Shown: piece by piece, positions 42,063 through 50,847 of the stretch
Numbering within the stretch: position 1 is the stretch's first letter
Layout of the letters: each line of letters opens with the position of its first letter
Assembly (NCBI GenBank): GCA_022750295.1
Contig: JAKIVZ010000006.1
Location: forward strand, 54,050 to 118,049
Length of the DNA stretch: 64,000 bases
Origin: Candidatus Lutacidiplasma silvani
GTDB taxonomy: Archaea; Thermoplasmatota; Thermoplasmata; Lutacidiplasmatales; UBA184
Direction of reading: 5' to 3'
Notes under the pieces: generated by a model
Database searches by the model: none
Told to the model about the DNA's origin: nothing
The model's input: only the letters and a program-made list of their open reading frames with translations
Translations under genes and position numbers: made by a program

Positions 42063-43272
42063 GTACCAGAAACAGGGCGACCGGCCCGGGAAGCTCCCGC
42101 TCCGCTCCGGCCGCGAGGTCGATGGGGGACGACGGGAACGGATAGTGGACGTCCTCGGTGACCCGGACCGTCGCCCGGTCCGAGGCCGGGACGTCCGGAA
42201 GGGCGCCGGCGAACGGGTCGAACTCGTCGAGCCGCTCGATCGCAAGCGGGACGACCCGGAATCCCGTTCCTCCGTGCAGCGACCCGGGAAGCCGGATGAG
42301 CCGGTGGATGTCGGTCGTGACGGGCGCGTCGGTCTCCCCCTGCATCTCGACGGCGGCCCGCGCGATGACGACGTCGAGGAACTCGGGGGGCAGGTCCCCC
42401 TTCCGAACTTCGAGGCTGAGCGTCTCGCGGACCTTCCGCCCCGCCCCCTCGTCGACGAGGAGTTTCGCGAGCCGCTTCGCCTTCGTCGGGGAGAGGCCGG
42501 CGGCGACGAGCTCCTCGGACGCCGCGCCGCTCCCCTCCCGGTCGAAGCGTTCGAGGAGCGCGACGACGGCCCGGCTCGTTCGGCCGGCCCAGCCGGGGGC
42601 GTCCGCCGCGGGAAGGCGGGCGAACGCGCGCGACGCCCGACGGGACGGGGCGTCCGTGTCGTCGTCCGGCACGGCCGCCGCCGTCCCCCGTTCGGTCGCG
42701 ACCACTCGGCGGGCATCGAACCCGGCCCCGGTGACGTAGTCGACGAGCTCCCGGCGCTCGGGGCTCGTGAGGCTCCAGAACGCCTCGTCCTGGACGTGGA
42801 CGTGGTAGCCGCGTCCGCCGGAGAAGACGAGCTGGACGCGGGCCGGGTCGACCCCGAAGTCCGCGAACAGGAAGTCGTCGAGCAGGTCGCGGACCCGGTC
42901 CCGGACGAGCGCGAGCTGCCCCGCGTAGTCCCGCTGGTCGGCCCCGCGAAGGTGGTCGGCGTCGAGGTCGAAGACGACGTCGGCGCCGAGCCACTCCTTC
43001 CCGGGCATCGTAGGGTGGTCGGGGTATCGGTAGTAGGCCGAGGAGTAGTACACGTGGCGCGGCGTCTCGCGGGCGAGGAACTCCCGGATCTCATCGGCGG
43101 TCCGGAAGGCGGCGTGGCGCCGCATCATCGCCTCGGTCGTGAACGGGAACGCGGCGAACTCTCGGCGGGCGAACCTCAGCGGGGGGGGAATCTCGGTGGT
43201 GCCGTAGTACCGGGCGAACCGGTCGCGGGCCCACTCGAGCGTCCGGCCCTCGAGTCGGACCGTCTTCCCCAT
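42025..43272 (-). CDS. priS: DNA primase small (catalytic) subunit
   Basis: A 415-aa archaeo-eukaryotic primase. The catalytic acids are in VFDLDADHL (Asp102, Asp104); SGGRGYHVHV (151-160) is the nucleotide-binding motif, and the late block DIHRLIRLPGSLHGGTGFRV carries the conserved His/Arg/Lys region. It makes RNA or DNA primers with PriL, which is not in this window. It follows the KH-domain gene with a 1-bp gap, so rio1, KH and priS form one transcript. The 3' end overlaps the FAH-family gene by 38 bp. Confidence 0.95.
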   Translation of the reverse strand: MGKTVRLEGRTLEWARDRFARYYGTTEIPPPLRFARREFAAFPFTTEAMMRRHAAFRTADEIREFLARETPRHVYYSSAYYRYPDHPTMPGKEWLGADVVFDLDADHLRGADQRDYAGQLALVRDRVRDLLDDFLFADFGVDPARVQLVFSGGRGYHVHVQDEAFWSLTSPERRELVDYVTGAGFDARRVVATERGTAAAVPDDDTDAPSRRASRAFARLPAADAPGWAGRTSRAVVALLERFDREGSGAASEELVAAGLSPTKAKRLAKLLVDEGAGRKVRETLSLEVRKGDLPPEFLDVVIARAAVEMQGETDAPVTTDIHRLIRLPGSLHGGTGFRVVPLAIERLDEFDPFAGALPDVPASDRATVRVTEDVHYPFPSSPIDLAAGAERELPGPVALFLVLRGEAEFPPSPG

Positions 43273-43273
43273 G

Positions 43274-43846
43274 TCACTCGCGGTCGGGCTCGTCCGCGTC
43301 GGCCGTCGCTTCGTTCATCGCGTCGTCGCGTCGCATCCGGGCCAGGAGATGGAAGACCGCCGCATGCTCGCTCCCGTGCAGGAGGAGTTCGATCGCCCGG
43401 GTGGCCCGTTCGAGCTGCCGCTCCTGGCCGATGAGGGCGACCGTCGCGCCGTAGACGCTCATCGAACACCCGGAGAGCTCCTCGATCCGGGTCCGCGCCC
43501 GACCGTTGACGCCGATCAGCCGGGACCGGACCCGCCAGAGCGACGACTTCTCGTGCTTCCCGGAGATCTGCTTGATGTCGATGACGCCCAGGTACGTGTC
43601 GTCCCGGAACAGCCGCTCCGCCCGCTCCGGGGAAAACCCGCGACCGATCGCGAGCGCGACGTCCCGGGCCTTCATGAGCCCGACCGGGTCGCCCGTGTCC
43701 GGCGCCGAGACCTCGATCGTTCCGTCCTCCCGGTCGACCGAAACCGAGGTCCCCGTCCGGGACTCGATGTGCCGCTTGGTCTCGCCCCCCGCCCCGATCA
43801 GCACGCCGAGCCGGTCGTCGGGGATCCGGACGTACATCACGCCCAT
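43274..43846 (-). CDS. Two-KH-domain RNA-binding protein (Dim2/Pno1-like)
   Basis: A 190-aa protein with two KH folds: the first with IPDDRLGVLIGAGGETKRHI (GxxG = GAGG), the second with RLIGVNGRARTRIEELSG (GVNG). This is the archaeal homologue of the small-subunit assembly factor Dim2/Pno1, which binds the 3' end of 16S rRNA and works with RIO kinases. The C-terminal 25 residues are acidic. It sits 3 bp downstream of rio1 and 1 bp upstream of priS. Confidence 0.92.
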   Translation of the reverse strand: MGVMYVRIPDDRLGVLIGAGGETKRHIESRTGTSVSVDREDGTIEVSAPDTGDPVGLMKARDVALAIGRGFSPERAERLFRDDTYLGVIDIKQISGKHEKSSLWRVRSRLIGVNGRARTRIEELSGCSMSVYGATVALIGQERQLERATRAIELLLHGSEHAAVFHLLARMRRDDAMNEATADADEPDRE

Positions 43847-43849
43847 GGC

Positions 43850-44632
43850 TCACACCACCTTCGGCCCCAGCTGGACCGGGCCGACCGCCGCGAGGAAGCT
43901 CTCGAGGGAGGTCTTGACGCCGAGGCGGCGGAAGAATCGGACGAAGTTCACGATGTCCCGTTCGAGCAGCGCCCGGGCCTGCGGGTGACTGGCTTCCATC
44001 GCCTGCGCCACGTCGATCAGGACCGGTCGACCCTCATGGGCGAGTACGTTGTACTCCGAAAGGTCGCCGTGGACGAGCCGGGCGTCGTTCACCATCCGAC
44101 GGACCTGGACCACCAGGTCGTCGTGAACTCCCTGAGGGTCCTCGATCTGGACGGTCTGGAGCCGCGGGGCCGCCACCCCGTCCGTGCCGATGAAGTCCAT
44201 CACGAGGACGTTCCGGAGGTACCCGTACGGCTGGGGACATCGAACCTTCGCGTCGAACAGTCGACGCAGGACCGTGTGCTCGCGCCGGGTCCAGGCCGTC
44301 ACCAGGCGCCCGTAATTCGAGGTGCTCGCCTCGCGTTTCAGCGCCTCGAGCGCGTGCGCCGGGAGCCGCTTGAACACCGCGTTCCCGATCCGGTACACCT
44401 TCACGGCCCGGTACCCGTCCGGGGCCGTGGCGCGGAACACGCCTCCCTCCTTTCCGGTGGAGATCGGGTAGTCCATCTGCTCGAACTGCCCCTGGGTCAC
44501 CAGCCGGGACACCGCCCCGAGCGTGGCGTGGTCGAAGAACTCGTCGAGGAGCTTCCGTTGATCGGACTCCTTGCGCCGGTCCTCGAACCGCTCCTTGCGG
44601 CGCGGGAACAGCGTCTCCTCGACATCGGCCAT
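43850..44632 (-). CDS. rio1: RIO1-family serine kinase/ATPase
   Basis: A 260-aa atypical kinase. Visible: the glycine loop ISTGKEGGVFRA, the ATP-binding Lys in YRAVKVYRIG, RREHTVLRRLFDAKVRCPQP, the catalytic loop ARLVHGDLSEYNVLAHEG and the metal Asp in VLIDVAQAME. It acts in late 40S/30S maturation. The ATG at 44632 has a TATA-like CCTATCTTG about 34 bp upstream on the minus strand. It heads the rio1-KH-priS operon; eIF1A, a common neighbour in other archaea, is absent here. Confidence 0.95.
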   Translation of the reverse strand: MADVEETLFPRRKERFEDRRKESDQRKLLDEFFDHATLGAVSRLVTQGQFEQMDYPISTGKEGGVFRATAPDGYRAVKVYRIGNAVFKRLPAHALEALKREASTSNYGRLVTAWTRREHTVLRRLFDAKVRCPQPYGYLRNVLVMDFIGTDGVAAPRLQTVQIEDPQGVHDDLVVQVRRMVNDARLVHGDLSEYNVLAHEGRPVLIDVAQAMEASHPQARALLERDIVNFVRFFRRLGVKTSLESFLAAVGPVQLGPKVV

Positions 44633-44729
44633 GGGAATGGAACCCCATCTAGCCGCTCGGCAAGATAGGGTCGAGGGCTCGGCCGGAAGGTGGCGGGGCC
44701 GAGGGATGGTGGCTCCGGTGCTACTACGG

Positions 44730-44737
44730 GTATATCT
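44730..44737 (+). promoter_or_regulatory. TATA box of the zincin-like gene
   Basis: GTATATCT, centred 28 bp upstream of the ATG at 44761 (leaderless spacing). Confidence 0.55.
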
Positions 44738-44760
44738 CGGCCCCCGACGTATTCGCTCTC

Positions 44761-45339
44761 ATGCACGCCCTCCTCTCCGCCACTCCCGGCCCGTCCGGGT
44801 CCCCTCCGGACCGGACGCCCCCCGGCGGCCCGCTTCCCCTCCCCGAGATTCCGCGCGATCTTGGACAACGTCTCTCCCAATCCCTCGACTTTGACGGCGT
44901 GTTCTCCATCGTTCGGGAGGCGGTCCGGCGAACGCTCCATCTCGACCGACCGGGGCTGGGCCTCGGGCTCTCGCAACTCCCCGCCAGCGTCGGGGCATAC
45001 TGGCCGGTCACCGGGAATCTCATCGTGCTCAACGAGGGACTGGTGACGGCCATGCGCTCGCACGCCAAGTCGACGCTCGAGTTCAACGCGTTCGTCTACG
45101 TCATCTTGGCCCACGAGTACCTCCACTCCCTCGGGTACCTGGGGGAGCCCGAGGTCCGGCGCGCGACCGCCTGGGTGACGCGGACCGCGTTCGGCGCGGA
45201 CCACCTCGCGACCGCCCTCGCCGAGGGGGATCTCTGGCAGCGGTACCCGTTCTTGCAGGAAGCTCCCGGAGGGGACGGTCGGTCGGTCCGCGTCGTTCGG
45301 GGATTCGACCGCGAGAGCACCTTCTCGTACATCCGGTAG
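44761..45339 (+). CDS. Putative zinc metallopeptidase (zincin motif)
   Basis: A 192-aa protein. Near residue 118 the segment FVYVILAHEYLHSLGYLGE contains HEYLH, an HExxH zinc-binding site on a helix, with further acids downstream. The N-terminal 40 residues are Pro-rich with no convincing signal peptide, so it is probably cytosolic. I do not recognise the family. Proteolytic activity is inferred from the motif alone. The TATA box and ATG agree with a leaderless monocistronic gene. Confidence 0.7.
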   Translation: MHALLSATPGPSGSPPDRTPPGGPLPLPEIPRDLGQRLSQSLDFDGVFSIVREAVRRTLHLDRPGLGLGLSQLPASVGAYWPVTGNLIVLNEGLVTAMRSHAKSTLEFNAFVYVILAHEYLHSLGYLGEPEVRRATAWVTRTAFGADHLATALAEGDLWQRYPFLQEAPGGDGRSVRVVRGFDRESTFSYIR

Positions 45340-45362
45340 AGCCTCCCAGCCCCCGAGCCGAA

Positions 45363-45370
45363 CGCTTATC
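45363..45370 (+). promoter_or_regulatory. TATA-like box of the NfeD-SPFH operon
   Basis: CGCTTATC, about 37 bp upstream of the ATG at 45403. Confidence 0.4.
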
Positions 45371-45402
45371 CTCCCTCGACAATTGTCGCCGACGCGCCAG
45401 AC

Positions 45403-45873
45403 ATGGTCGATGCAGGGGTTGTCATCGGCGTCCCGCTGCTCCTGATCGGGGCCGTTCTCTTCATCGTCGAGATCATCCACCCCGGAGTGTTCCTTCTGAT
45501 ACCGGGGTCGATCTTCCTCGCGGCGGGCGTGCTCTACCTCCTGCTCCCGAACCCGCTCACCGGGTCGGTGTTCGGTCCCGCGGTCATCGTCCTCGTGGCG
45601 TTCATTGCGACGCTCGCCACCGTGCCGTACTACCGGCGGATCGCCCCGGTCCACCGACCGATGTCGTCGATCCCGATGTCCTTGGAAGGACTCACCGGGG
45701 TCGTCACCCGGACGGTCGAACCGGACAACATGAAGGGCAAGGTCCGCGTCAACTCCGAGATCTGGTCGGCGCGGTCCGACCGCCGGATCCCCGAGGGGGC
45801 CCGCGTTCGCATCCTCGGCGGCGAAGGAGTCTCCGTGACCGTAACCCCGGTGGACGAGACCCCCGCCTCGTGA
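45403..45873 (+). CDS. NfeD-family membrane protein
   Basis: A 156-aa protein with three membrane helices (VVIGVPLLLIGAVLFIVEII; FLLIPGSIFLAAGVLYLLL; FGPAVIVLVAFIATLATV). A soluble OB-fold NfeD domain follows from about residue 90: LTGVVTRTVEPDNMKGKVRV, then RVRILGGEGVSVTVTPV. This is the short NfeD form without the ClpP-like protease domain. NfeD proteins are usually encoded next to SPFH/stomatin proteins, as here (40-bp gap), and are thought to assemble with them in membrane microdomains. Confidence 0.9.
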   Translation: MVDAGVVIGVPLLLIGAVLFIVEIIHPGVFLLIPGSIFLAAGVLYLLLPNPLTGSVFGPAVIVLVAFIATLATVPYYRRIAPVHRPMSSIPMSLEGLTGVVTRTVEPDNMKGKVRVNSEIWSARSDRRIPEGARVRILGGEGVSVTVTPVDETPAS

Positions 45874-45901
45874 TCGGTCGTTCCAGTTCGTTCAGGAGAT
45901 C

Positions 45902-45906
45902 GGAGG
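45902..45906 (+). promoter_or_regulatory. Strong Shine-Dalgarno of the SPFH gene
   Basis: GGAGG, 7 nt before the ATG at 45914. It is notable here because most genes in the window lack a visible ribosome-binding site; it fits an operon-internal gene. Confidence 0.6.
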
Positions 45907-45913
45907 AAACACC

Positions 45914-47167
45914 ATGGTGGACCCAATAGTCATCGACTTTCTCGCCGCCGTCGTCATCTTCATTCTCTTGATCCTGCTGGTCAAGTCGGCCTGGTCGATC
46001 CTCCCGTACCAGCAGGGCGTCGTCACCCGGTTCGGGTCGTACAAGGGGATCATCAATCCGGGTCTGCACTTCATCAGCCCCGTCTCCGTCGTCGTCCGGA
46101 TGGACCTGCGGACGCAGGTCCTCGAGGTGCCCCGCCAGGAGGTCATCACCAAGGACAACTCCCCGACGAACGTCGACGCGATCATTTACATCAAGGTCGT
46201 CGACTCGCCGAAGGCGATCTTCCAGGTCCAGGACTACCACGTCGCCACCGTCGCGCTCGCCCAGACGACGCTCCGGTCGATCATTGGCGACATGGAGCTC
46301 GACGAGGTCCTCTACAACCGCGAGCGGATCAACACCCGGCTCCGGGACATCCTCGACGAGGCGACCGACCGGTGGGGCGTCCGCGTCGAAGCGGTCGAGA
46401 TCAAGGAGGTCGACCCGGTCGGACCGGTCAAGGCGGCGATGGAGGAGCAGACCTCCGCCGAACGTCAGCGGCGGGCCGCCGTGCTCCGCGCGGACGGGGA
46501 GAAGCGCTCGGCCATCCTCGTCGCGGAAGGGCAGAAGCGCTCCCGCATCCTGCAGGCGGAGGGCCTCCGGCAGTCGAAGATCCTCGAGGCCGAGGGAGGC
46601 CGGATGGCCACGATCCTGGAGGCCCAGGGAGAATCCCAACGGCTCCGGATCCTCTCGTTGGGGGCCGGCACCCTGGACGCGAAGGCGTTGACGGTCCTCT
46701 CGCTCGACACGGTCTCGAACCTCGGGGCCGGCCAGGCGACGAAGATCCTGTTCCCCTTCGAGTTCTCCCGTCTGATGGAGGGGGCCAGCGAGTACCTCGG
46801 CACCTCCCGCGCCGTTCCCGACCGGAGCCTCAACACGCTCGGCGAGCTCGAGGGAGCCATCGGAAAGATCGACGATATCCTGGGACCGATCCCGCGCCAG
46901 GAGGAGCTCCTGACCGAGATCAAGAGCATCGAGGACGAGATCAAGGCCGAGACCGACGAGTCGACCGCGATGGTCGGCGGCTCGATCGACGACACCATGG
47001 CCCCCCACCCGGGCGTGGCGACGCCGACGACCCGGCTGCCCCCGCCCGAAGTGATGGACATGGGATCGGCGGCGCACCGGGCCGACCCGACGCCCCCGGC
47101 GGCGTCCAGCAAGCCGTTCCCGCCGCCGGCCGACCCGAAGAAGCGACCTCCCCCGCCGCCGCCCTGA
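45914..47167 (+). CDS. SPFH/stomatin-family protein (slipin)
   Basis: A 417-aa protein. An N-terminal membrane helix at residues 8-26 (FLAAVVIFILLILLV) is followed by the SPFH domain: VVTRFGSYKGIINPGLHFI, LEVPRQEVITKDNSPTNVDA, LRSIIGDMELDEVL and WGVRVEAVEIKEV. About 60 residues of near-11-residue repeats (AEG-x3-S-x-IL type, about 186-245) then form a helical oligomerisation stalk. The tail is Pro-rich. It probably scaffolds membrane domains with the upstream NfeD protein. Confidence 0.93.
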   Translation: MVDPIVIDFLAAVVIFILLILLVKSAWSILPYQQGVVTRFGSYKGIINPGLHFISPVSVVVRMDLRTQVLEVPRQEVITKDNSPTNVDAIIYIKVVDSPKAIFQVQDYHVATVALAQTTLRSIIGDMELDEVLYNRERINTRLRDILDEATDRWGVRVEAVEIKEVDPVGPVKAAMEEQTSAERQRRAAVLRADGEKRSAILVAEGQKRSRILQAEGLRQSKILEAEGGRMATILEAQGESQRLRILSLGAGTLDAKALTVLSLDTVSNLGAGQATKILFPFEFSRLMEGASEYLGTSRAVPDRSLNTLGELEGAIGKIDDILGPIPRQEELLTEIKSIEDEIKAETDESTAMVGGSIDDTMAPHPGVATPTTRLPPPEVMDMGSAAHRADPTPPAASSKPFPPPADPKKRPPPPPP

Positions 47168-47216
47168 TCCGGTCGGCCGACCTCCGCGGCGACGCGTCGC
47201 GGGGTGCGTGCGCACC

Positions 47217-48359
47217 TCACGACGGCGCGCGAATGGAGCTCTCGAACAGTCGTTCCCATTGCGGGATCACGGTCGCCCACGAGAACCGCACCACGTCCGC
47301 CCGACCGGACGCCCCGTAGTTCGCCCGGAGCGCCGGGTCGAGCGTGAACCGGGTGAGCGCGGCCGCCACGGCGCCCGGATCGTTCGGGGGGCAGAGGACC
47401 GCGTTCCGGCCCTCCGAGACGACTTCGGGGATCCCCCCGACGCGGGTCGTCACGATCGGCAGACCCGCCGCCATCGCCTCCATGAGGACGATCGGCGTGC
47501 ACTCGAACACGGACGGCAGCACGAACACGTCCGCGGACGCGTACTCGCCCAGCAACCGCTCGCGGGGCAACGGACCCACCAATTCGACCTTGCCGTCGAC
47601 GCCCAGTTCCCGTGCGAGCCGGACGACCAGGGCACGGCCGCCCCAGTCTTCCCCCACGATCCGAAGGCGGAGTCGGAGGTTCGAGGGAAGGGCGGCCACC
47701 GCTCGCACGAGCGGCTCGAGCCCCTTCCGCTCGGGGGAGAGCCGCCCGACGAAGAGCGCCGTCACCACCCCCGGATCCGGTCGACGTTCGGGCCCGTCGT
47801 GAAATTCGGTGAGGTCGATCCCGTTCGGGATCCGCACGATCCGCGCCGGATCGACCCCGACCGAGGTGAGGAGGTCGGTCTCGAGTCGGGTGTGGGCGAC
47901 GACCCGGTCCGCCGCCGCCAGGGTGAGTCGGGCGACCGACCGGGCGTAGAGCCTCCACCCCGGTGTCCCCCGCCCGCCATCGAAATGGGTCTCGATCACG
48001 AGCGGGGTTCGACGAACTCTCCGAACGCCGGCCGCGATCCACGTCGGGGCCATCCCGAACGCGTGGGCGTGCACGACGTCCGTTGGCGAGGTGAGGAGGT
48101 CGAGCGCCATCCCGGGGGCCACGATCCCCAGCCCGTGCGGGGCGGGGACGAGTCGGTACGCTCGGTGCCGACGGACCGGGAAGTCCCCCGGCGGGAGGGG
48201 GGCCGGGAAGCGCTGGAACGGGCGATCCCGGGCGAGGTCGGTGGTGGCGATTTCGACACGGTGCCCCCGGTCGGCCAGACCCCGGGCGATCGCCTGGACC
48301 TGGATCTCGACGCCCCCCAACGCCGGAGGGTATCGGTGGGTGACTTCCAGGACGCGCAT
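47217..48359 (-). CDS. Glycosyltransferase family 4
   Basis: A 380-aa GT-B enzyme: start MRVLEVTHRYPPALGGVEIQ with the glycine-rich loop, VHAHAFGMAPTWIAAG, IPNGIDLTEFHDG, TALFVGRLSPERKGLEPLV, and the donor-site motif LPSVFECTPIVLMEAMAAG (E-x7-E) followed by LPIVTTRVGGIPEVV. It probably extends a lipid-linked glycan on the cytoplasmic face. It is the last gene of the minus-strand operon starting at 51791, 3 bp after the GT-C-like gene. Confidence 0.9.
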   Translation of the reverse strand: MRVLEVTHRYPPALGGVEIQVQAIARGLADRGHRVEIATTDLARDRPFQRFPAPLPPGDFPVRRHRAYRLVPAPHGLGIVAPGMALDLLTSPTDVVHAHAFGMAPTWIAAGVRRVRRTPLVIETHFDGGRGTPGWRLYARSVARLTLAAADRVVAHTRLETDLLTSVGVDPARIVRIPNGIDLTEFHDGPERRPDPGVVTALFVGRLSPERKGLEPLVRAVAALPSNLRLRLRIVGEDWGGRALVVRLARELGVDGKVELVGPLPRERLLGEYASADVFVLPSVFECTPIVLMEAMAAGLPIVTTRVGGIPEVVSEGRNAVLCPPNDPGAVAAALTRFTLDPALRANYGASGRADVVRFSWATVIPQWERLFESSIRAPS

Positions 48360-48362
48360 CGC

Positions 48363-49790
48363 TTACGGGCCCGCGGATGCCACGGGGACGGCGCTGGGCG
48401 GCGCGGCGGCCCGGCGTAGGAACGGCCAGGGCGGAATCAACCAGGGACGCGGGTTGGGGTCGTCCCGCGCCAGGACCCAGAGGAACTGGACCAGACTCAC
48501 GGTCATCAGCACCCCGAACACGTCCAGCAGATAGTACCGTACCGTTCCCCAGAACGCCGAGCTATCGAACCCCTGAACGATGTTGAACGCCTGCTGGCTG
48601 GTCGGGGCGGCGAACCAGATCCCGGCCCCGTTGTTCACCAGCAGGTAGCCCGACGCCACGACGACGAGGAAGTAAAAAAATCGCCGTCGCTCGGGGTGGA
48701 GCGTGTACACGTCGGCGGCGAGGAGGGCGAACGGGTAGAGCATGTACTGCTCGTACAGACCCCACCGCACGAGCAGGACCGCCGTGAGGACGAACAGGAA
48801 CGCCCGCAGCTGTTGGCCCCGGGCGCCGGTGCCGAGCCAGCGGGCGGTGTACCACCCGGCGGCGATGCAGACCGGGACCCAAGCGTGCTGGAGGACGAAG
48901 TACGACGACGGGACGCGGTTGAGGGCGTTCGCGACGAACCAGAGGTTCGTCAGCTGGACGTAGTTCATCCCGCCGCCGCCCCCGCCGGTGGACGACGTGG
49001 TCGTCGCGACGATCCCGGTGAACGACCACCCGGCCAGCCGGAACGCCAGGACGGTGAGCCCGCCGACGAGAACGACGCTCGCGACCGGCCAGAGCCGGCG
49101 AACGCCCCGGTGGCGGAAGAACTCCAGCGGGAGGAAGACCACCGTGATCCATTTCACGAAGATCCCGAGCCCCCAGGCCAGACTTCGTCGGGCCGACTGA
49201 GCCTCGGACGAGAGGAGGGCGAGGAGGACGAGGGCCGTCGTGACCGAGTCGAGTTGCCCCCAGATCGCGCTGATCACGATGTCGTACGGGAAGAAGCACC
49301 AGAACGTCAGCGCGCCGAGGGCGGTCGTCGGTTCTCCGGTCTCCCGGAGGACGAACCGGTAGAGGAGGGCGGCCACCGCCATGTCGCCCGCGATCGGACC
49401 CTGCTTCAGCAGGAAATAGAGCACGAACCGGTTGCCGCCCCCGACCTGCTCCCAAAGCCGGAACGTTCCCCCGAAGAGCCCAGGCCAGAACGGGAGGTAC
49501 GCCGCAGGGTAGAGGAGCTGGTTCCGGTATCCGAAGCTGACGCCGGGGACCTGAGCGATCGGGCCGAGGTACGGATTGGTCCCGTGCGCCACCACGGACC
49601 CCGTGCGGATCCAGACCTCGAGGTCGTACGGGTGTCCGGTCCAGAACGAGAACACCTCCCGGATCGCGAGGCCGGCGAGCAGGATCGTAGCGGCCGTTGG
49701 CCAGGGTCGGAGCCAGATCCATCGGCGAACCCTCGTCACGTGGCTCGACGCGGCGGTCACGGCCGAGCGGCTCCGACCGGGGTCGGCCAT
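48363..49790 (-). CDS. Multi-pass membrane glycosyltransferase, GT-C-like
   Basis: A 475-aa protein with roughly ten hydrophobic helices. The first extracytoplasmic loop carries an acidic motif, HPYDLEVWIRTGSVVAHG, followed by NPYLGP and later FPYDIVISAIWGQLDS, a pattern seen in PIG-M/DUF2029-type mannosyltransferases that use dolichyl-phosphate sugars. The ATG at 49790 is chosen; the upstream open frame is low-complexity. It sits between GT2 and GT4 genes (70-bp and 3-bp gaps), so it probably builds or transfers the same glycan. The sugar specificity is unknown. Confidence 0.78.
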   Translation of the reverse strand: MADPGRSRSAVTAASSHVTRVRRWIWLRPWPTAATILLAGLAIREVFSFWTGHPYDLEVWIRTGSVVAHGTNPYLGPIAQVPGVSFGYRNQLLYPAAYLPFWPGLFGGTFRLWEQVGGGNRFVLYFLLKQGPIAGDMAVAALLYRFVLRETGEPTTALGALTFWCFFPYDIVISAIWGQLDSVTTALVLLALLSSEAQSARRSLAWGLGIFVKWITVVFLPLEFFRHRGVRRLWPVASVVLVGGLTVLAFRLAGWSFTGIVATTTSSTGGGGGGMNYVQLTNLWFVANALNRVPSSYFVLQHAWVPVCIAAGWYTARWLGTGARGQQLRAFLFVLTAVLLVRWGLYEQYMLYPFALLAADVYTLHPERRRFFYFLVVVASGYLLVNNGAGIWFAAPTSQQAFNIVQGFDSSAFWGTVRYYLLDVFGVLMTVSLVQFLWVLARDDPNPRPWLIPPWPFLRRAAAPPSAVPVASAGP

Positions 49791-49860
49791 ATCAGTCCGG
49801 TGTCGCCTCCTCGATTTCGATCCGCGGCAGCCAGGGCGGACGACGCCGCCCGGTCGGAGT

Positions 49861-50847
49861 CTAGGAACCCTCGGACGAGAGGGCCACGAGCGGCGGCTCC
49901 GACCGGCTGTCCGGGGAGAGCCCCGCAATGGGGGTCCAGCGAACGTGGTCCTGGCGATCCGACCGCCCATCGATCGTGGCGAGGCTCACGGCGAGAACTT
50001 CGGCCGCCAGCAGGGTCGCGAACGCCCGGACCCCTCCCGGCCGACGGACCTCCGAAGTGAGCAAACGAATGGCGGCGGCCGGGTGGGCCCTCGCGTACCG
50101 ACCGATCGTCAGTGGTTCCACCGCGAACTCGTCGCGGATCTGTCGGTACCCGAACACGATCCGGCGACGCTGCCGGACGTGCTCGAGGAACGTTCGCGGC
50201 GACGTGATGCGGGCCACGGCCCCGGGAGCGTACCGGAGGGAGCCCCGATGGCGGGTCAGCCACCCGCCGAAGTAGGAGCCGTCGTTGATGATCCCGGGCC
50301 CCACCGGCGGAAGCTCGCGGACCGGGAAGAGAAGGATCTCGTCCGAGAGGTGGTTGCCCGTCCCATCGGAGAGGAGCCGGGCGTGCAACGCATTGTGAAT
50401 GGCCCAGAGGAGCGCCACCGCCGACGCAAAACTGCCGGGGGCGCCGTCCGGGGGGAGCGGCCGCCCCATCACGGCGAACCGCTCGGTCGGAGACGGCGCG
50501 GCCGCCAGGAGCGCGGTCACGGCGCCGGGCGCGGCCCGCGCGTCCCCGTTCAGCAGGACCAGGTAGTCGCCTTGCGCGTGACGGAACACTTCCGCGAGCG
50601 CCGACGATTTCCCCTCGCGCTCGGCCTGGACGACGAGACGGATCCGCGGCTCTGCGGCGGCGAGGCCCCGGACGACCTCGTCGGTTCCGTCGGTGCTTCC
50701 GCTGACGACCACGGTGAGCTCGGTCCAGGCCACGCCGTCCGGCAGTTCCTGGTCGAGCAGCGACCGGATCGCCCCTTCGATCCGCCCGCGCTCGTTGTAG
50801 GCGACGACCCCGCCGCTCAATCCGAGCTCATCGGTCCGCACGGTCAT
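49861..50847 (-). CDS. Glycosyltransferase family 2, membrane-associated
   Basis: A 328-aa GT-A protein: GGVVAYNERGRIEGAIRSLL, LTVVVSGSTDGTDEVV, REGKSSALAEVFRHAQGDYL and the DXD-type LVLLNGDARAAPGAV. Later GPGIINDGSYFGGWLTRHRG and QRRRIVFGYRQIRDEF resemble processive GT2 acceptor segments. C-terminal hydrophobic helix AFATLLAAEVLAVSLATI. The ATG at 50847 overlaps the stop of the upstream nucleotidyltransferase-like gene (ATGA). The upstream open frame to 51882 belongs to that gene's antisense shadow and is not used. Confidence 0.84.
   Translation of the reverse strand: MTVRTDELGLSGGVVAYNERGRIEGAIRSLLDQELPDGVAWTELTVVVSGSTDGTDEVVRGLAAAEPRIRLVVQAEREGKSSALAEVFRHAQGDYLVLLNGDARAAPGAVTALLAAAPSPTERFAVMGRPLPPDGAPGSFASAVALLWAIHNALHARLLSDGTGNHLSDEILLFPVRELPPVGPGIINDGSYFGGWLTRHRGSLRYAPGAVARITSPRTFLEHVRQRRRIVFGYRQIRDEFAVEPLTIGRYARAHPAAAIRLLTSEVRRPGGVRAFATLLAAEVLAVSLATIDGRSDRQDHVRWTPIAGLSPDSRSEPPLVALSSEGS

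Noticed and set aside
46471..46650. Tandem DNA repeat in the SPFH gene
   Set aside because: The protein repeats are clear but the DNA is diverged. It is the normal helical stalk of stomatin-like proteins and not a mobile or unstable repeat.
48670..48682. Run of seven A residues as a possible terminator
   Set aside because: It lies inside the GT-C-like coding sequence and encodes two Phe residues on the minus strand.
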